Source: Streptomyces sp. B93
Lineage (GTDB): Bacteria > Actinomycetota > Actinomycetes > Streptomycetales > Streptomycetaceae
Assembly: GCF_018070565.1 (NCBI RefSeq)
Contig: NZ_JAGPXL010000006.1
Location: 62,001-126,000, forward strand
Length of the DNA: 64,000 nucleotides
Reading direction: 5' to 3'
Positions 48,475 to 57,394 of the stretch are shown in pieces. The notes under the pieces are model-generated. The model was not told the origin of the DNA, did no database searches, and was given only the letters and a program-made list of their open reading frames with translations. Numbering within the stretch: the stretch's first letter is position 1; each line of letters begins with the position of its first letter. Both the position numbers and the translations under genes were made by a program.

Positions 48475-48992
48475 GGTCGGACGTGCTGATGCTCGCCCCA
48501 CCGACCTCTGCACGTGCCTCCGTGCGGCCTCCCGTCGCGTTCCGGTGTGAGGCCACTGCCCATGACCTCAGCGGCTCCCGCGAGGTCCTGCTCGCCACCT
48601 ATCGCGGCCGTTCCCCACGCCTCGCGGCACGGTGGCTGAGAGCATCGGCGCATCGTTTCGCGCGGCTGCTGTCCCCGGACTTCGACGCCCGGGGCCTGAG
48701 TGACGCACCGCTCCTCCTTGCGGGCCCCGAAGTCCCTCGCCCTGATGTCGAGTTACGGGCGTGGGCAGACAGCGATGCGGCGTACGAGCAAGCCCTTCAA
48801 GCCCTAGCAGCAGGCAGCGTCTTCGTGTTCGCCGTGGCGGACTACGACGCTCGGTACTGCCTCCGTGTGTACCCGCTGCCGACTCGCCGGCCTCGCCTTC
48901 CGCAGCATCCTGCCCTGGCCGGGGAGCTTCTCCACCCCTCAGTGAGGGCGGGCCGTCACCGACGTCCCCGCGGGCGTCGCCCGACCCGATGA
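48471..48992 (+). CDS. Hypothetical protein, 173 aa (island)
   Basis: GTG 48471 overlaps the previous stop. The protein opens VRSDVLMLAPPTSARASVRP, has a central helical part (DSDAAYEQALQALAAGSVFVF) and a very basic C-terminus (RHRRPRGRRPTR) that may bind nucleic acid. No family is recognised. The 130 bases after it, before the aaRS-like gene, contain GGGGAAG just before the next start but no terminator. Confidence 0.6.
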   Translation: MRSDVLMLAPPTSARASVRPPVAFRCEATAHDLSGSREVLLATYRGRSPRLAARWLRASAHRFARLLSPDFDARGLSDAPLLLAGPEVPRPDVELRAWADSDAAYEQALQALAAGSVFVFAVADYDARYCLRVYPLPTRRPRLPQHPALAGELLHPSVRAGRHRRPRGRRPTR

Positions 48993-49122
48993 CTCCCGCC
49001 CCCGCGTCTTTTCCGGTTCCCCCGGCGCGGGGGCGGGTCCACCACGCGATCGCACTGAACCGCTCAACGCACACCCGCCGCTCTGCGGCGCTGTCCTGCC
49101 CATCTACCGAGGGGAAGACGCG

Positions 49123-50238
49123 GTGACCATCTATCCCGTATCGCCGAACACCGTGCTCGCCAACGCGCTGACGAATGCTGAGGACCTGCTGAGGCCGCAC
49201 ATCGCCCAGGTGGATCCGGAGCGCATCGTGTTCGTGGTGGGAACGCAGATCAACGGAGCACCGCACGTCGGCACGTCGCTGGTTCAGTCGCTCACGTTCG
49301 CCACGGCGGCCCGGATCCGGGACAGGTTCGGCTTACCGGCTGAAGTCCAGTTCGGCGCACTCGACAACGCCCCGTACGCCATCGTGACCGACAAGGAGAC
49401 CGGTCACCGATACCAGCGGGCCTACGCGCACGCCCTGGGCGAGGTGGGCATCGCTGACCAGGTCGACAAGCTGTACCGCCCGCTGTTCACCGCGCTGTCC
49501 GAGCGCCTGGACGTGCCGTACTCCGTCGAGACCTACAGCCAGCAGCAGGCGGGCGAGCACTTCCGCCGTACCTGGCTGCTCCTGCTGCCCCGGCTGGACG
49601 CCGCACGCTGGCACCTGTCGCCGTCGTCCGGCGTGCCACACGTTCGTGTTCCCCGCCCGCGCCCTGGCTGCGGGTGGGCCGAGAAGTACGCCGAGCGCAC
49701 CCACGTCCGTGACGACGGTGTCGAGCGTGCAACCATCTCGGCTGTGTGCCTGCACCACGGCGAATACGAGGTCGTCATTGAACCCCTGGGCGGTGCATAC
49801 CTCGACCTCGCCACGCTGTACCGGAACCTCGTCAAGGAACTGGCGGTCGTTGGAGCGCGAGGCACGCTGTACGTCATGGTCAAGGGCAGCGACTGGATGC
49901 CCGGCTGTCTTCTCGTCGACGGCGCCCTACAGGCCGTGGGTCTCACTCGCGGACAGATGACCGCCCGGCTCTTCTGCCCCCAGGTCGTCACGGACACGGG
50001 CGCGAAGCTGTCCAAGTCCCTCATCCGCGAGGGGCGCGCGCCCTTGCCCGACGGTGCGGCCCCGTGGATGCTCGACACCCGCGAGTGGCCCGGCTCGTTG
50101 GGAGAGTACGTCGATCGCCTGCTCGGTCTGACCGACGTGTTACTCGCCGACCCACGCCATTTCTTCCGCTCGTACTCGGCCGGTGAACTCGGCCGGCTCG
50201 TGTCCGCTGCAAGAGCAAGGAGCGTTCCCGCCCCATGA
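49123..50238 (+). CDS. Class I aminoacyl-tRNA-synthetase-like protein
   Basis: A 371-residue protein with a HIGH-like motif, NGAPHVGTS (residues 44-52), directly after a strand (RIVFVVGTQ), and a KMSKS-like motif, GAKLSKS (293-299), near the end of a Rossmann-type domain. WMPGC precedes the second motif. Cys183, Cys209, His211 and His212 could form a zinc insert. This is the layout of class I aaRS catalytic cores, closest in feel to class I LysRS, but too short for a full enzyme with an anticodon-binding domain. GTG 49123 follows GGGGAAG. Its stop overlaps the ASCH gene (ATGA). Aminoacylation or adenylation for another purpose is inferred. Confidence 0.65.
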   Translation: MTIYPVSPNTVLANALTNAEDLLRPHIAQVDPERIVFVVGTQINGAPHVGTSLVQSLTFATAARIRDRFGLPAEVQFGALDNAPYAIVTDKETGHRYQRAYAHALGEVGIADQVDKLYRPLFTALSERLDVPYSVETYSQQQAGEHFRRTWLLLLPRLDAARWHLSPSSGVPHVRVPRPRPGCGWAEKYAERTHVRDDGVERATISAVCLHHGEYEVVIEPLGGAYLDLATLYRNLVKELAVVGARGTLYVMVKGSDWMPGCLLVDGALQAVGLTRGQMTARLFCPQVVTDTGAKLSKSLIREGRAPLPDGAAPWMLDTREWPGSLGEYVDRLLGLTDVLLADPRHFFRSYSAGELGRLVSAARARSVPAP

Positions 50239-50594
50239 CGGAGACTGCCGCCGCGCGCGTCCGTGAACTGAACCTCTACCGCCGCTACTTCGACCTCGTC
50301 GCCGCTGGTCAGAAGACGATCGAGGTGCGGGTGAAGTACCCGCACCTCGAAGACCTGGCCGCTGGAGACGTCATCCGCTTCCGCATCAAGGGCACCGAAG
50401 AGACGTGTGACGTCCTGGTGAAGCGGGTCACGGAGTACAAGTCGTTCGAGGAGCTGCTTGACGGGGAGGGCCCGGCGAACGTCAACCCGGCCTCCCCTCG
50501 CGAGCAGCAGCTCGCCAACATCCGCGACATCTACCCGGCGGACAAGGAAGCGCTCGGCGCGCTCGCCATCGAAATCGAGCTGCCGCCTCGGTAA
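50235..50594 (+). CDS. ASCH domain protein
   Basis: A 119-residue ASCH (PUA-like) domain: LNLYRRYFDLVAAGQKTIEV, RVKYPHLEDLAAGDVIRF and VTEYKSFEELL are the family hallmarks. ASCH domains bind RNA, and some act as ribonucleases or N4-acetylcytidine amidohydrolases. Translation is coupled to the aaRS-like gene by an ATGA overlap, so the two probably work together on a tRNA or nucleoside. Confidence 0.88.
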   Translation: MTETAAARVRELNLYRRYFDLVAAGQKTIEVRVKYPHLEDLAAGDVIRFRIKGTEETCDVLVKRVTEYKSFEELLDGEGPANVNPASPREQQLANIRDIYPADKEALGALAIEIELPPR

Positions 50595-50606
50595 GCCCGC
50601 CGCACG

Positions 50607-50651
50607 GTCCCCGCTCCCCCGAGGGGGACCCCGGTGCCGATGGTACCGGGG
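50607..50651 (+). terminator. double hairpin after the ASCH gene
   Basis: GTCCCC (50607-50612) pairs with GGGGAC (50624-50629), followed at once by CCCCGGTGCC (50629-50638) pairing with GGTACCGGGG (50642-50651, one mismatch). It starts 13 bases after the stop codon. Confidence 0.6.
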
Positions 50652-51135
50652 CGGTCGGCGTGCTCGAACGCGGGAGCGACTGCAACCCGCGTACCCCACT
50701 GTCCAGTTTGAGAGGGTCACTGTCGAAGTCCGGTTGGCCGCTTCCCAGTTCTGACCTGCACCATCGAAAGTCAGCCACGGCGGCGGGTGCGTCGAACGAG
50801 CACCCGTCACGTGTGTCTCCAGCAACCCCCCGCCGGCCCCAGCCACGCTTCCTCGATCCGTCACGGCCCTCGACCCCCTCCCGGCTTGGGCGTTGCCGAC
50901 GAAGAGCCTGGCACATGGGCCTGCTTGCTGCTTTGGAGTCCAACGGCTGCGAAGCGCGGACTGGTCGGATGGCACGGTCTCGCTTGGTCGGTGTCGGCCT
51001 GGTCCTGGTGCTCGGAGTGGTCGCGTTGCTTCCTGGTCTGACCGTTCGCCTCGGCATGGCTGCGCGCTGAGCGGGTGGGGGCCGCCGGAGCTGTGGCGGA
51101 GACAAGGAGCGGCGGCGGCCCATGGCCGCCAGCGC

Positions 51136-51158
51136 GCGGCCCGCCGTAGGCGGGCCGC
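51136..51158 (-). terminator. terminator of the DinB gene
   Basis: GCGGCCCGCC pairs perfectly with GGCGGGCCGC around a 3-base loop, 23 bases beyond the DinB stop. Could also stop rightward transcripts. Confidence 0.75.
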
Positions 51159-51181
51159 CTTGATCGCCGGTTACCGGAAAG

Positions 51182-51745
51182 TCATATTCGGCCCGGTACG
51201 GCTCCGTCCTGCCAGCGGTAGAGGTCTCGCAGCAGGGAAATCTCGCCGCCGTGATGGATCAGCTCCCTGTTGACGTGCAGGACCCTGTTCTCCATGGGAA
51301 ACCGCTCCGGACCCACCGTGGGCGGATTCTCCAGGTCAGCGTCCGAGAGCTCGCGGACTCCCGCCTTCCATCTCCCGTACATCTCATCGAGCTGTTTCAG
51401 CGCCTCGTCAGCGGTCCCCGCGTAGGCGAATGTCTCGGAGTCGACGCCCTGGCCGCCGAAGTACCATCCGACCCGATAGCCCAGGCACGAGACGATGATG
51501 TGCGCCAGCCGCCAGGCAATCGTGGTCACCGGCGCCGGCACCGGGTCAGGGGACGCGAAGTCCATCGTCCACTCCCCCGAACCCGCCGAAATCGGTGCGG
51601 CCGACGTGCCACGTGGGCGGATGCTCCAGCAGCCGCGCACCGGCTCCCAGAAGTATTCCTCGTCGGTAAGACCCTCCAGACGTGGCCGCAGGTTCTTGCG
51701 CCAGTACCAGTCCAACTGCTCCGCGAGCCGCTCGCTCCTTGTCAT
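51182..51745 (-). CDS. DinB family protein
   Basis: A 187-residue DinB/YfiT-like four-helix protein starting MTRSERLAEQLDWYWRKNL. Metal ligands are visible in WRLAHIIVSCLGY and ELIHHGGEISLLRDL. The family includes thiol-dependent transferases using bacillithiol or mycothiol. Encoded in the island, opposite to the aaRS-like operon and next to the broken recombinase. Substrate unknown. Confidence 0.88.
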   Translation of the reverse strand: MTRSERLAEQLDWYWRKNLRPRLEGLTDEEYFWEPVRGCWSIRPRGTSAAPISAGSGEWTMDFASPDPVPAPVTTIAWRLAHIIVSCLGYRVGWYFGGQGVDSETFAYAGTADEALKQLDEMYGRWKAGVRELSDADLENPPTVGPERFPMENRVLHVNRELIHHGGEISLLRDLYRWQDGAVPGRI

Positions 51746-51825
51746 TGCCGCACACTACATACAAGCGGCGCCCCCACCTCGTCCGTCCGGTGGGGGGCCG
51801 CTACCTGTGTCCGGTGACGTCGGCG

Positions 51826-53465
51826 TCAGCCCTGGCTGTCAGCCGCCTCGGCCTCTGGTTTGTTCTCCTCCGCCGCTGCCGCCCGGCGCATGTGCCCCTC
51901 CTCGCCGAAGTACACCGACAGGCGTGAGATGTCCAGCTTCTTCCCGCCCCGCCGCGCCGGTGCCACCTCCACGTAGCCGCCCGCGTTCAACAACAGGTCT
52001 CGCTTACCGGCCACGTCCGAGCGCTTCCATTGCTCGGCGTGCGTCTCGCCGGTCGGCTCCGCCTTCACGCCCCCCGGCTTCGCCGTGCGCTGCCTCTCCT
52101 TCAGGGACGCCAGACGCTCCTCCAGCTTGGCGTACTGCTCCGCGTACCGGATCGCTCCGTCGTCGCCCTTAAACAGGCCCCGGTCGTAGCGATCTTTCTG
52201 CAAGTCGGCCAACGCTTCCTCGGCCTGCCTGATCTGCGGGCGGAAGTCTTCGCCCACCTCTTGGACCATCCGCATCACGGAAAGGTGCCCGTACTTCGCG
52301 AGGAACTGCTCGGTGACGTGCTCCTCGGTGGTCACCCCGGCCACGGTCGGCCCGTAGCACTTCACGCCCTGCTTCTCCTCCCCCTTGGCCGCCCGCTGGC
52401 GGTACTTCAGCGGGCCGATGCACCGGTACCGAAGCTGACCGTTGCGCCCGCTGAAGGTGTACATGCGCTCGCCGCAGACTCCGCAGTGCATGATGCCGCG
52501 CAGCAGCGACGTCCCCTCCCGGCGCTTCTCACCGGGGTTGGCACGGCGCTCCAACTCGTCCTGGAGCATCTGCCAGGTGTCCGTGTCGAGGATCGGCGGG
52601 CGGTTGACCAGGGGCAGCCCGTCCGTCCGCAGGATCGGCTTTCCGTCCTCGATGACCTGGCCGAGCAACTGGGGGTTGCCCAGCATGCTGCGCAGCGTGG
52701 TCGTGTACCACTGTTTGGAGTCGCTGCGCTTGCCCGTGGTCTGGCGTGAGGTGTGGCCGGGTGACGGGACGCCCTCCTTGTTGAGGTCGTTGATGATCTG
52801 CATGAGCGAGTCCTTGGCCAGGACCCGCTCCACGATCCGCTTGATCGTCTTGGCCTCGTCCTCGTTGACCGCGAGGACCTTGCCCGCCCCATTGGGGTTG
52901 GGGACGACCATGTACCCGTACGGGACCCGACCGCCGGTGTAGCGGCCCTCGCGGCGCAGGTGCTCGTGCGCGCTGGACACCCGCATGCCGATGGTGTCGG
53001 ACTCCAGCTCGGCGAAGACCGCGATCACCTTCGCCATGGCCCGGCCCATGGACGACGTAGGTCGAGCGGCTCCGTGGCCGACGCGAGCGCAACGCTCTGG
53101 TGCTCGGCGAGTCGCATGATCTCCGCGAAGTCGACCGTCGAGCGCGCAAGGCGGTCGATCTTGAAGAACACGATCACGTCTAGCTCGGCGAGCCTGGTCA
53201 GGATGCGTTGCAGGCCCGGCCGGTCGAGCCCGCGCGAGAAGCCCGAGACATCGATGTCCTCCTCGGCGGCTACGACCTCCCAGCCGCGTGCCTCGCACAA
53301 CGCCTCACAGGCCGCGCGCTGACGTTCCGGCGAAGTCGTCTCGTCGGTTTCCCGCTATAGGCGAACATAGATAGCGGCGCGCATCCCCGGCGCGCTGGCC
53401 GGGACGCCCTTCCGGCGTCGGGCACGGGGCATAGCCCGTGCTGTGACAGGCGTTGTTTCTGTCAT
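51826..53465 (-). pseudogene. Large serine recombinase, broken by amber at catalytic Ser and frameshift
   Basis: From ATG 53465 (GGAGATAAGG upstream) the frame reads MTETTPVTARAMPRAR and reaches AAIYVRL, then TAG at 53355-53357, then RETDETTSPERQRAACEALC and DVSGFSRGLDRPGL with IDRLARS. The TAG occupies the catalytic serine of Y-x-R-L-S; one base (TCG to TAG) explains it. Near 53060 the frame shifts between EPLD and TSSMGRAMAKV, and the rest continues in another frame to 51826: recombinase domain (PYGYMVVPNPNGAG), zinc ribbon (CGVCGERMYTF, then YRCIGP) and a coiled-coil C-terminus. Such enzymes integrate phages and ICEs. This copy should be inactive. Confidence 0.9.
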
Positions 53466-53492
53466 GAGACGACCTTATCTCCGGAGGTATGT

Positions 53493-55133
53493 GTGTCCTG
53501 CCTAATCGTCCAGTCCGACAAGACGCTGCTCCTCGAGGTCGACCACGAGCGGGCCGACGAGTGCCGCCGTGCCATCGCCCCCTTCGCGGAGCTGGAGCGG
53601 GCGCCCGAGCACATCCACACCTACCGGGTCACCCCGCTCGGCCTGTGGAACGCGCGCGCGGCCGGGCACGACGCCGAGCAGGTCGTGGACGCGCTGGTGC
53701 AGTTCAGCCGCTACCCCGTGCCGCACGCGCTGCTGGTCGACATCGCCGAGACGATGGACCGCTACGGCCGTCTGACCCTCAGCAAGCACCCCGCGCACGG
53801 CCTCGTCCTCACCACCACCGACCGCCCGGTGCTGGAGGAGGTGCTGCGCTCCAAGCGGATCGCCCCGCTGGTCGGCGCCCGTATCGACCCGGACACGGTC
53901 GCCGTGCACCCCTCGGAGCGCGGGCAGATCAAGCAGACGCTGCTGAAGCTGGGCTGGCCCGCCGAGGACCTCGCCGGGTACGTCGACGGCGAGGCGCACC
54001 CGATCGAGCTGGCCGAGGACGGCTGGGCGCTGCGGCCCTACCAGAAGCAGGCGGTGGAGAACTTCTGGCACGGCGGCTCCGGCGTGGTCGTGCTGCCCTG
54101 TGGCGCGGGGAAGACGCTGGTCGGCGCGGGTTCGATGGCGCAGGCCAGGTCGACGACGCTGATCCTGGTCACCAACACGGTCTCGGCGCGGCAGTGGAAG
54201 CACGAGCTGGTGAAGCGGACGTCGCTGACCGAGGACGAGATCGGCGAGTACAGCGGTACGCGCAAGGAGATCCGCCCGGTCACCATCGCCACGTACCAGG
54301 TGCTGACGACCAAGCGGAAGGGCGTCTACCCGCACCTTGAGCTGTTCGACTCCCGGGACTGGGGTCTGATCATCTACGACGAGGTGCACCTGCTGCCCGC
54401 GCCCGTCTTCAAGTTCACCGCCGACCTCCAGGCCCGCCGCCGCCTCGGCCTCACGGCCACCCTGGTCCGCGAGGACGGCCGGGAGTCGGACGTGTTCTCC
54501 CTCATCGGGCCCAAGCGGTTCGACGCGCCGTGGAAGGAGATCGAGGCGCAGGGGTACATCGCGCCCGCCGACTGCGTGGAGGTCCGCGTCAACCTCACGG
54601 ACTCCGAGCGTCTCGCCTACGCGACCGCCGAGGCGGAGGAGAAGTACCGCTTCTGCGCGACGACCGACACCAAGCGCAGGGTGACCGAGGCGATCGTCCG
54701 CCGCTTCGCGGGCCAGCAGATCCTGGTCATCGGCCAGTACATCGACCAGCTCGACGAACTGGGCGAGCACCTGAACGCGCCCGTCATCAAGGGCGAGACG
54801 ACCAACGCCCAGCGGGAGAAGCTGTTCGACGCGTTCCGCCAGGGCGAGATCAGCGTGCTGGTGGTGTCGAAGGTGGCGAACTTCTCCATCGACCTGCCCG
54901 AGGCGACGGTCGCCGTCCAGGTCTCCGGCACCTTCGGCTCCCGCCAGGAGGAGGCGCAGCGCCTCGGCCGCGTCCTGCGCCCCAAGGCCGACGGCCACCA
55001 GGCCCACTTCTACTCGGTCGTCGCCCGCGACACCCTCGACCAGGACTTCGCCGCCCACCGGCAGCGCTTCCTCGCCGAACAGGGCTACGCCTACCGGATC
55101 ATGGACGCGGACGAACTGCTGGCGGAGAGCTGA
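53493..55133 (+). CDS. DNA repair helicase XPB (ERCC3-like)
   Basis: A 546-residue superfamily 2 helicase. Domains: N-terminal XPB domain (about 5-130), DNA-damage-recognition-like region, Walker A LPCGAGKT (201-208), DEVH box YDEVHLLP, the XPB RED motif REDG after LTATLV, and motif VI QRLGRVLRPK. It unwinds DNA 3' to 5' and is thought to act in repair. GTG 53493 follows CCGGAGG. The first residues, MSCLIVQSDKTLLLEV, differ from the start I recall for Streptomyces XPB only before LIVQSDK, where island DNA abuts. The recombinase gene starts 28 bases away in the other direction. Confidence 0.94.
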   Translation: MSCLIVQSDKTLLLEVDHERADECRRAIAPFAELERAPEHIHTYRVTPLGLWNARAAGHDAEQVVDALVQFSRYPVPHALLVDIAETMDRYGRLTLSKHPAHGLVLTTTDRPVLEEVLRSKRIAPLVGARIDPDTVAVHPSERGQIKQTLLKLGWPAEDLAGYVDGEAHPIELAEDGWALRPYQKQAVENFWHGGSGVVVLPCGAGKTLVGAGSMAQARSTTLILVTNTVSARQWKHELVKRTSLTEDEIGEYSGTRKEIRPVTIATYQVLTTKRKGVYPHLELFDSRDWGLIIYDEVHLLPAPVFKFTADLQARRRLGLTATLVREDGRESDVFSLIGPKRFDAPWKEIEAQGYIAPADCVEVRVNLTDSERLAYATAEAEEKYRFCATTDTKRRVTEAIVRRFAGQQILVIGQYIDQLDELGEHLNAPVIKGETTNAQREKLFDAFRQGEISVLVVSKVANFSIDLPEATVAVQVSGTFGSRQEEAQRLGRVLRPKADGHQAHFYSVVARDTLDQDFAAHRQRFLAEQGYAYRIMDADELLAES

Positions 55134-55147
55134 GCGACGCGCTGGAG

Positions 55148-55177
55148 GGGCCCCGCCGTGATTCGTCGGCGGGGCCC
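55148..55177 (+). terminator. terminator after XPB
   Basis: GGGCCCCGCCG (55148-55158) pairs perfectly with CGGCGGGGCCC (55167-55177) around an 8-base loop, 15 bases after the XPB stop. Confidence 0.8.
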
Positions 55178-55253
55178 GCCGTAATTCATTCGCCGGGTCC
55201 CCGCCCCGTCACCTAAAATCTCCGCTCTTGCCCGCCTCCCTTCACGGAGTGCC

Positions 55254-55278
55254 GCCGACCGGACGGAAACCGGTCGGC
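55254..55278 (+). promoter_or_regulatory. leader hairpin of the HelD-like gene
   Basis: GCCGACCGG pairs perfectly with CCGGTCGGC around ACGGAAA, 44 bases before the TTG start. It may be an operator or a 5'-UTR structure. A TAAAAT hexamer at 55214-55219 is a possible -10 upstream. I see no rifamycin-associated element. Confidence 0.45.
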
Positions 55279-55322
55279 ACACCGGTTCCAGTCACCCCAG
55301 CAGGTCACCCGGAGGCACCCCC

Positions 55323-57371
55323 TTGTCCGCGTCCGTCGACGACCCCCTCGCGCGTGAACGCGCACACCTCACCGCCTCCCGCGCCGCCCTGCGGGCCATG
55401 CGGGAGGACGTCGAATCCCTCGACATCAGCAACTCCACCGCGAACTGGGTGGACGCGCAGATCCTGGCCCGCCACATCGACGAGCGCATCAAGGCACTCG
55501 CCGACCTCAGCCACACCCCGCTCTTCTTCGGCCGCCTCGACTACCTGCACGCCCCCGGCGCCGACGTCGCCGAGGGTGCGGAGGGCGAGCGCTTCTATAT
55601 CGGGCGGCGGCACGTCCACGACGCCGACGGCGACCCGATGGTCATCGACTGGCGGGCGCCGGTCTCCCAGCCGTTCTACCGGGCGTCCAAGAAGGACCCG
55701 ATGGACGTCGGCCTGCGCCGCCGCTTCGGCTACACGGGCGGCGACCTGACGGCGTACGAGGACGAGCACCTGTCGGACCCGGCGGAGGCGGCGCGCACCA
55801 GCAAGCTGCTCCAGCAGGAGATCGAGCGCCCGCGTGTCGGCCCGATGCGGGACATCGTGGCGACGATCCAGCCCGAGCAGGACGAGATCGTACGGTCCGG
55901 CCTTGGCGGCACGGTGTGTGTGCAGGGCGGCCCCGGCACCGGGAAGACGGCGGTCGGCCTGCACCGCGTCGCCTACCTGCTGTACGCCCACCGCGAGCGG
56001 CTGGCCCGCACCGGTACTCTCGTCGTCGGCCCGAACCGCTCCTTCCTGCACTACATCGAGCAGGTGCTGCCCGCGCTGGGCGAGCTGGCGGTCAAGCAGG
56101 CGACGGTCGACGACCTGGTGGCCCACGTGGAGGTGCGGGGCACGGACGACGCGGCCGCCGCGGTCGTCAAGGGCGACGCGAGGATGGCCGAGGTGCTGCG
56201 CCGGGCGCTGTACTCGCACGTGAGTGTGCCCACCGAACCGGTCGTGGTGGTGCGCGGCTCGCGCCGCTGGCGCGTCCCGGCGTACGAACTCCAGGAGCTG
56301 GTCCGGGAGTTGCTGGAGCGGGACATCCGCTACGGCGCCGCCCGCGAGGCCCTGCCGCAGCGCATCGCGCACGCCGTGCTGGTGCAGATGGAACGCTCCG
56401 GTGAGGCGCCCGACGACCGGGTGCAGGACGCCGTCGCCCGCAACAGCGCGGTGAAGGCGGCGGTGAAGGCCCTCTGGCCGCCGGTCGACCCGCAGAAACT
56501 GGTGCTGCGCCTGCTGTCGGACGCCGACTTCCTCGCCGTACACGCGGAAGGGCTGCTCAGCGAGGACGAGCAGAAGACGATCCTGTGGACGAGACCGGCC
56601 CGCTCCCCGAAGTCGGCGAAGTGGTCGGCGGCGGACGCGGTGCTGATCGACGAGGCGACCGACCTGGTACGGCGCACCCACTCGCTCGGCCATGTCGTCC
56701 TGGACGAGGCGCAGGACCTGTCCCCCATGCAGTACCGGGCGGTCGGGCGCCGCTGTACGACCGGTTCCGCGACGGTCCTGGGCGACCTGGCGCAGGGCAC
56801 CACCCCCTGGGCGACCCGCGACTGGCGGGAGGCACTGGCCCACCTGGGCAAACCGGACGCGACGGTCGAGGAGCTGACGGCGGGCTTCCGCGTCCCCACG
56901 GACGTCATCGTCTACGCCTCCCGGCTGCTGCCGCACATCGCACCCGGTCTGACCCCGGTGGCGTCGGTGCGGGAGAACCCCGGTTCGTTCGAGATTCGCC
57001 GGGTGACGTCGGCGTCCGAGGTGGTCGCGGCCTGCGTGGAGTCACTGGGCCGCGAGGGCTCGATCGGCCTGATCGCCGCCGATGCCCGCGTCCCGGCCCT
57101 CTCCGAGGCCCTCAGCGGGGCGGGGATCACACCGCTCGCGCCCGGTGAGGAGACCACCCCCGACCGCCGTCTCACCCTGGTCCCGGCGTCGCTGGCGAAG
57201 GGCCTGGAGTACGACTACGTGGTCCTGGACGAGCCCCAGGCCGTCGTCGACGGCGAACCCGACGAACGCACCGGCCTGCGCCGCCTGTACGTCGCCCTGA
57301 CCCGGGCCGTCTCGGGCCTGACCGTCACCCACGCGGCGCCGCTGCCACCGCAGTTGACGCAGGTGGCCTGA
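55323..57371 (+). CDS. HelD-like superfamily 1 helicase / RNA polymerase recycling factor
   Basis: A 682-residue UvrD-type ATPase. The N-terminal 65 residues are predicted coiled coil (RERAHLTASRAALRAMREDV). Q-motif QPEQDEIVR precedes Walker A GGPGTGKT (202-209). DEAQDLSPMQYR is motif II, and GLEYDYVVLDEP with YVALTRA forms motifs V-VI. The long insert between motifs Ia and II and the coiled coil are features of HelD, which removes stalled RNA polymerase from DNA; some actinobacterial HelD proteins (HelR) give rifampicin tolerance. TTG 55323 follows CCGGAGG. Confidence 0.88.
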   Translation: MSASVDDPLARERAHLTASRAALRAMREDVESLDISNSTANWVDAQILARHIDERIKALADLSHTPLFFGRLDYLHAPGADVAEGAEGERFYIGRRHVHDADGDPMVIDWRAPVSQPFYRASKKDPMDVGLRRRFGYTGGDLTAYEDEHLSDPAEAARTSKLLQQEIERPRVGPMRDIVATIQPEQDEIVRSGLGGTVCVQGGPGTGKTAVGLHRVAYLLYAHRERLARTGTLVVGPNRSFLHYIEQVLPALGELAVKQATVDDLVAHVEVRGTDDAAAAVVKGDARMAEVLRRALYSHVSVPTEPVVVVRGSRRWRVPAYELQELVRELLERDIRYGAAREALPQRIAHAVLVQMERSGEAPDDRVQDAVARNSAVKAAVKALWPPVDPQKLVLRLLSDADFLAVHAEGLLSEDEQKTILWTRPARSPKSAKWSAADAVLIDEATDLVRRTHSLGHVVLDEAQDLSPMQYRAVGRRCTTGSATVLGDLAQGTTPWATRDWREALAHLGKPDATVEELTAGFRVPTDVIVYASRLLPHIAPGLTPVASVRENPGSFEIRRVTSASEVVAACVESLGREGSIGLIAADARVPALSEALSGAGITPLAPGEETTPDRRLTLVPASLAKGLEYDYVVLDEPQAVVDGEPDERTGLRRLYVALTRAVSGLTVTHAAPLPPQLTQVA

Positions 57372-57394
57372 AGCCGCCCTCGGCCCGGCCGCGC

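Larger units (their letters stand above)
50595..51181. other. 587-bp region after the ASCH gene
   Basis: Contains two hairpins just after the ASCH stop, a strong hairpin at 51136-51158, and otherwise no convincing gene. An open frame at 50660-51070 has Ser/Arg/Pro-rich, unpatterned translation and no ribosome-binding site, though its last 25 residues are hydrophobic. No tRNA was recognised. Confidence 0.5.

Noticed and set aside
50660..51070. A 136-residue open frame after the ASCH gene
   Set aside because: Composition is random-looking (Ser/Pro/Arg), it lacks a ribosome-binding site and overlaps hairpin-rich DNA; only a short hydrophobic end looks protein-like.
55134..55322. Rifamycin-associated element upstream of the HelD-like gene
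   Set aside because: The inverted repeat here (GCCGACCGG/CCGGTCGGC) does not resemble the element as I know it.
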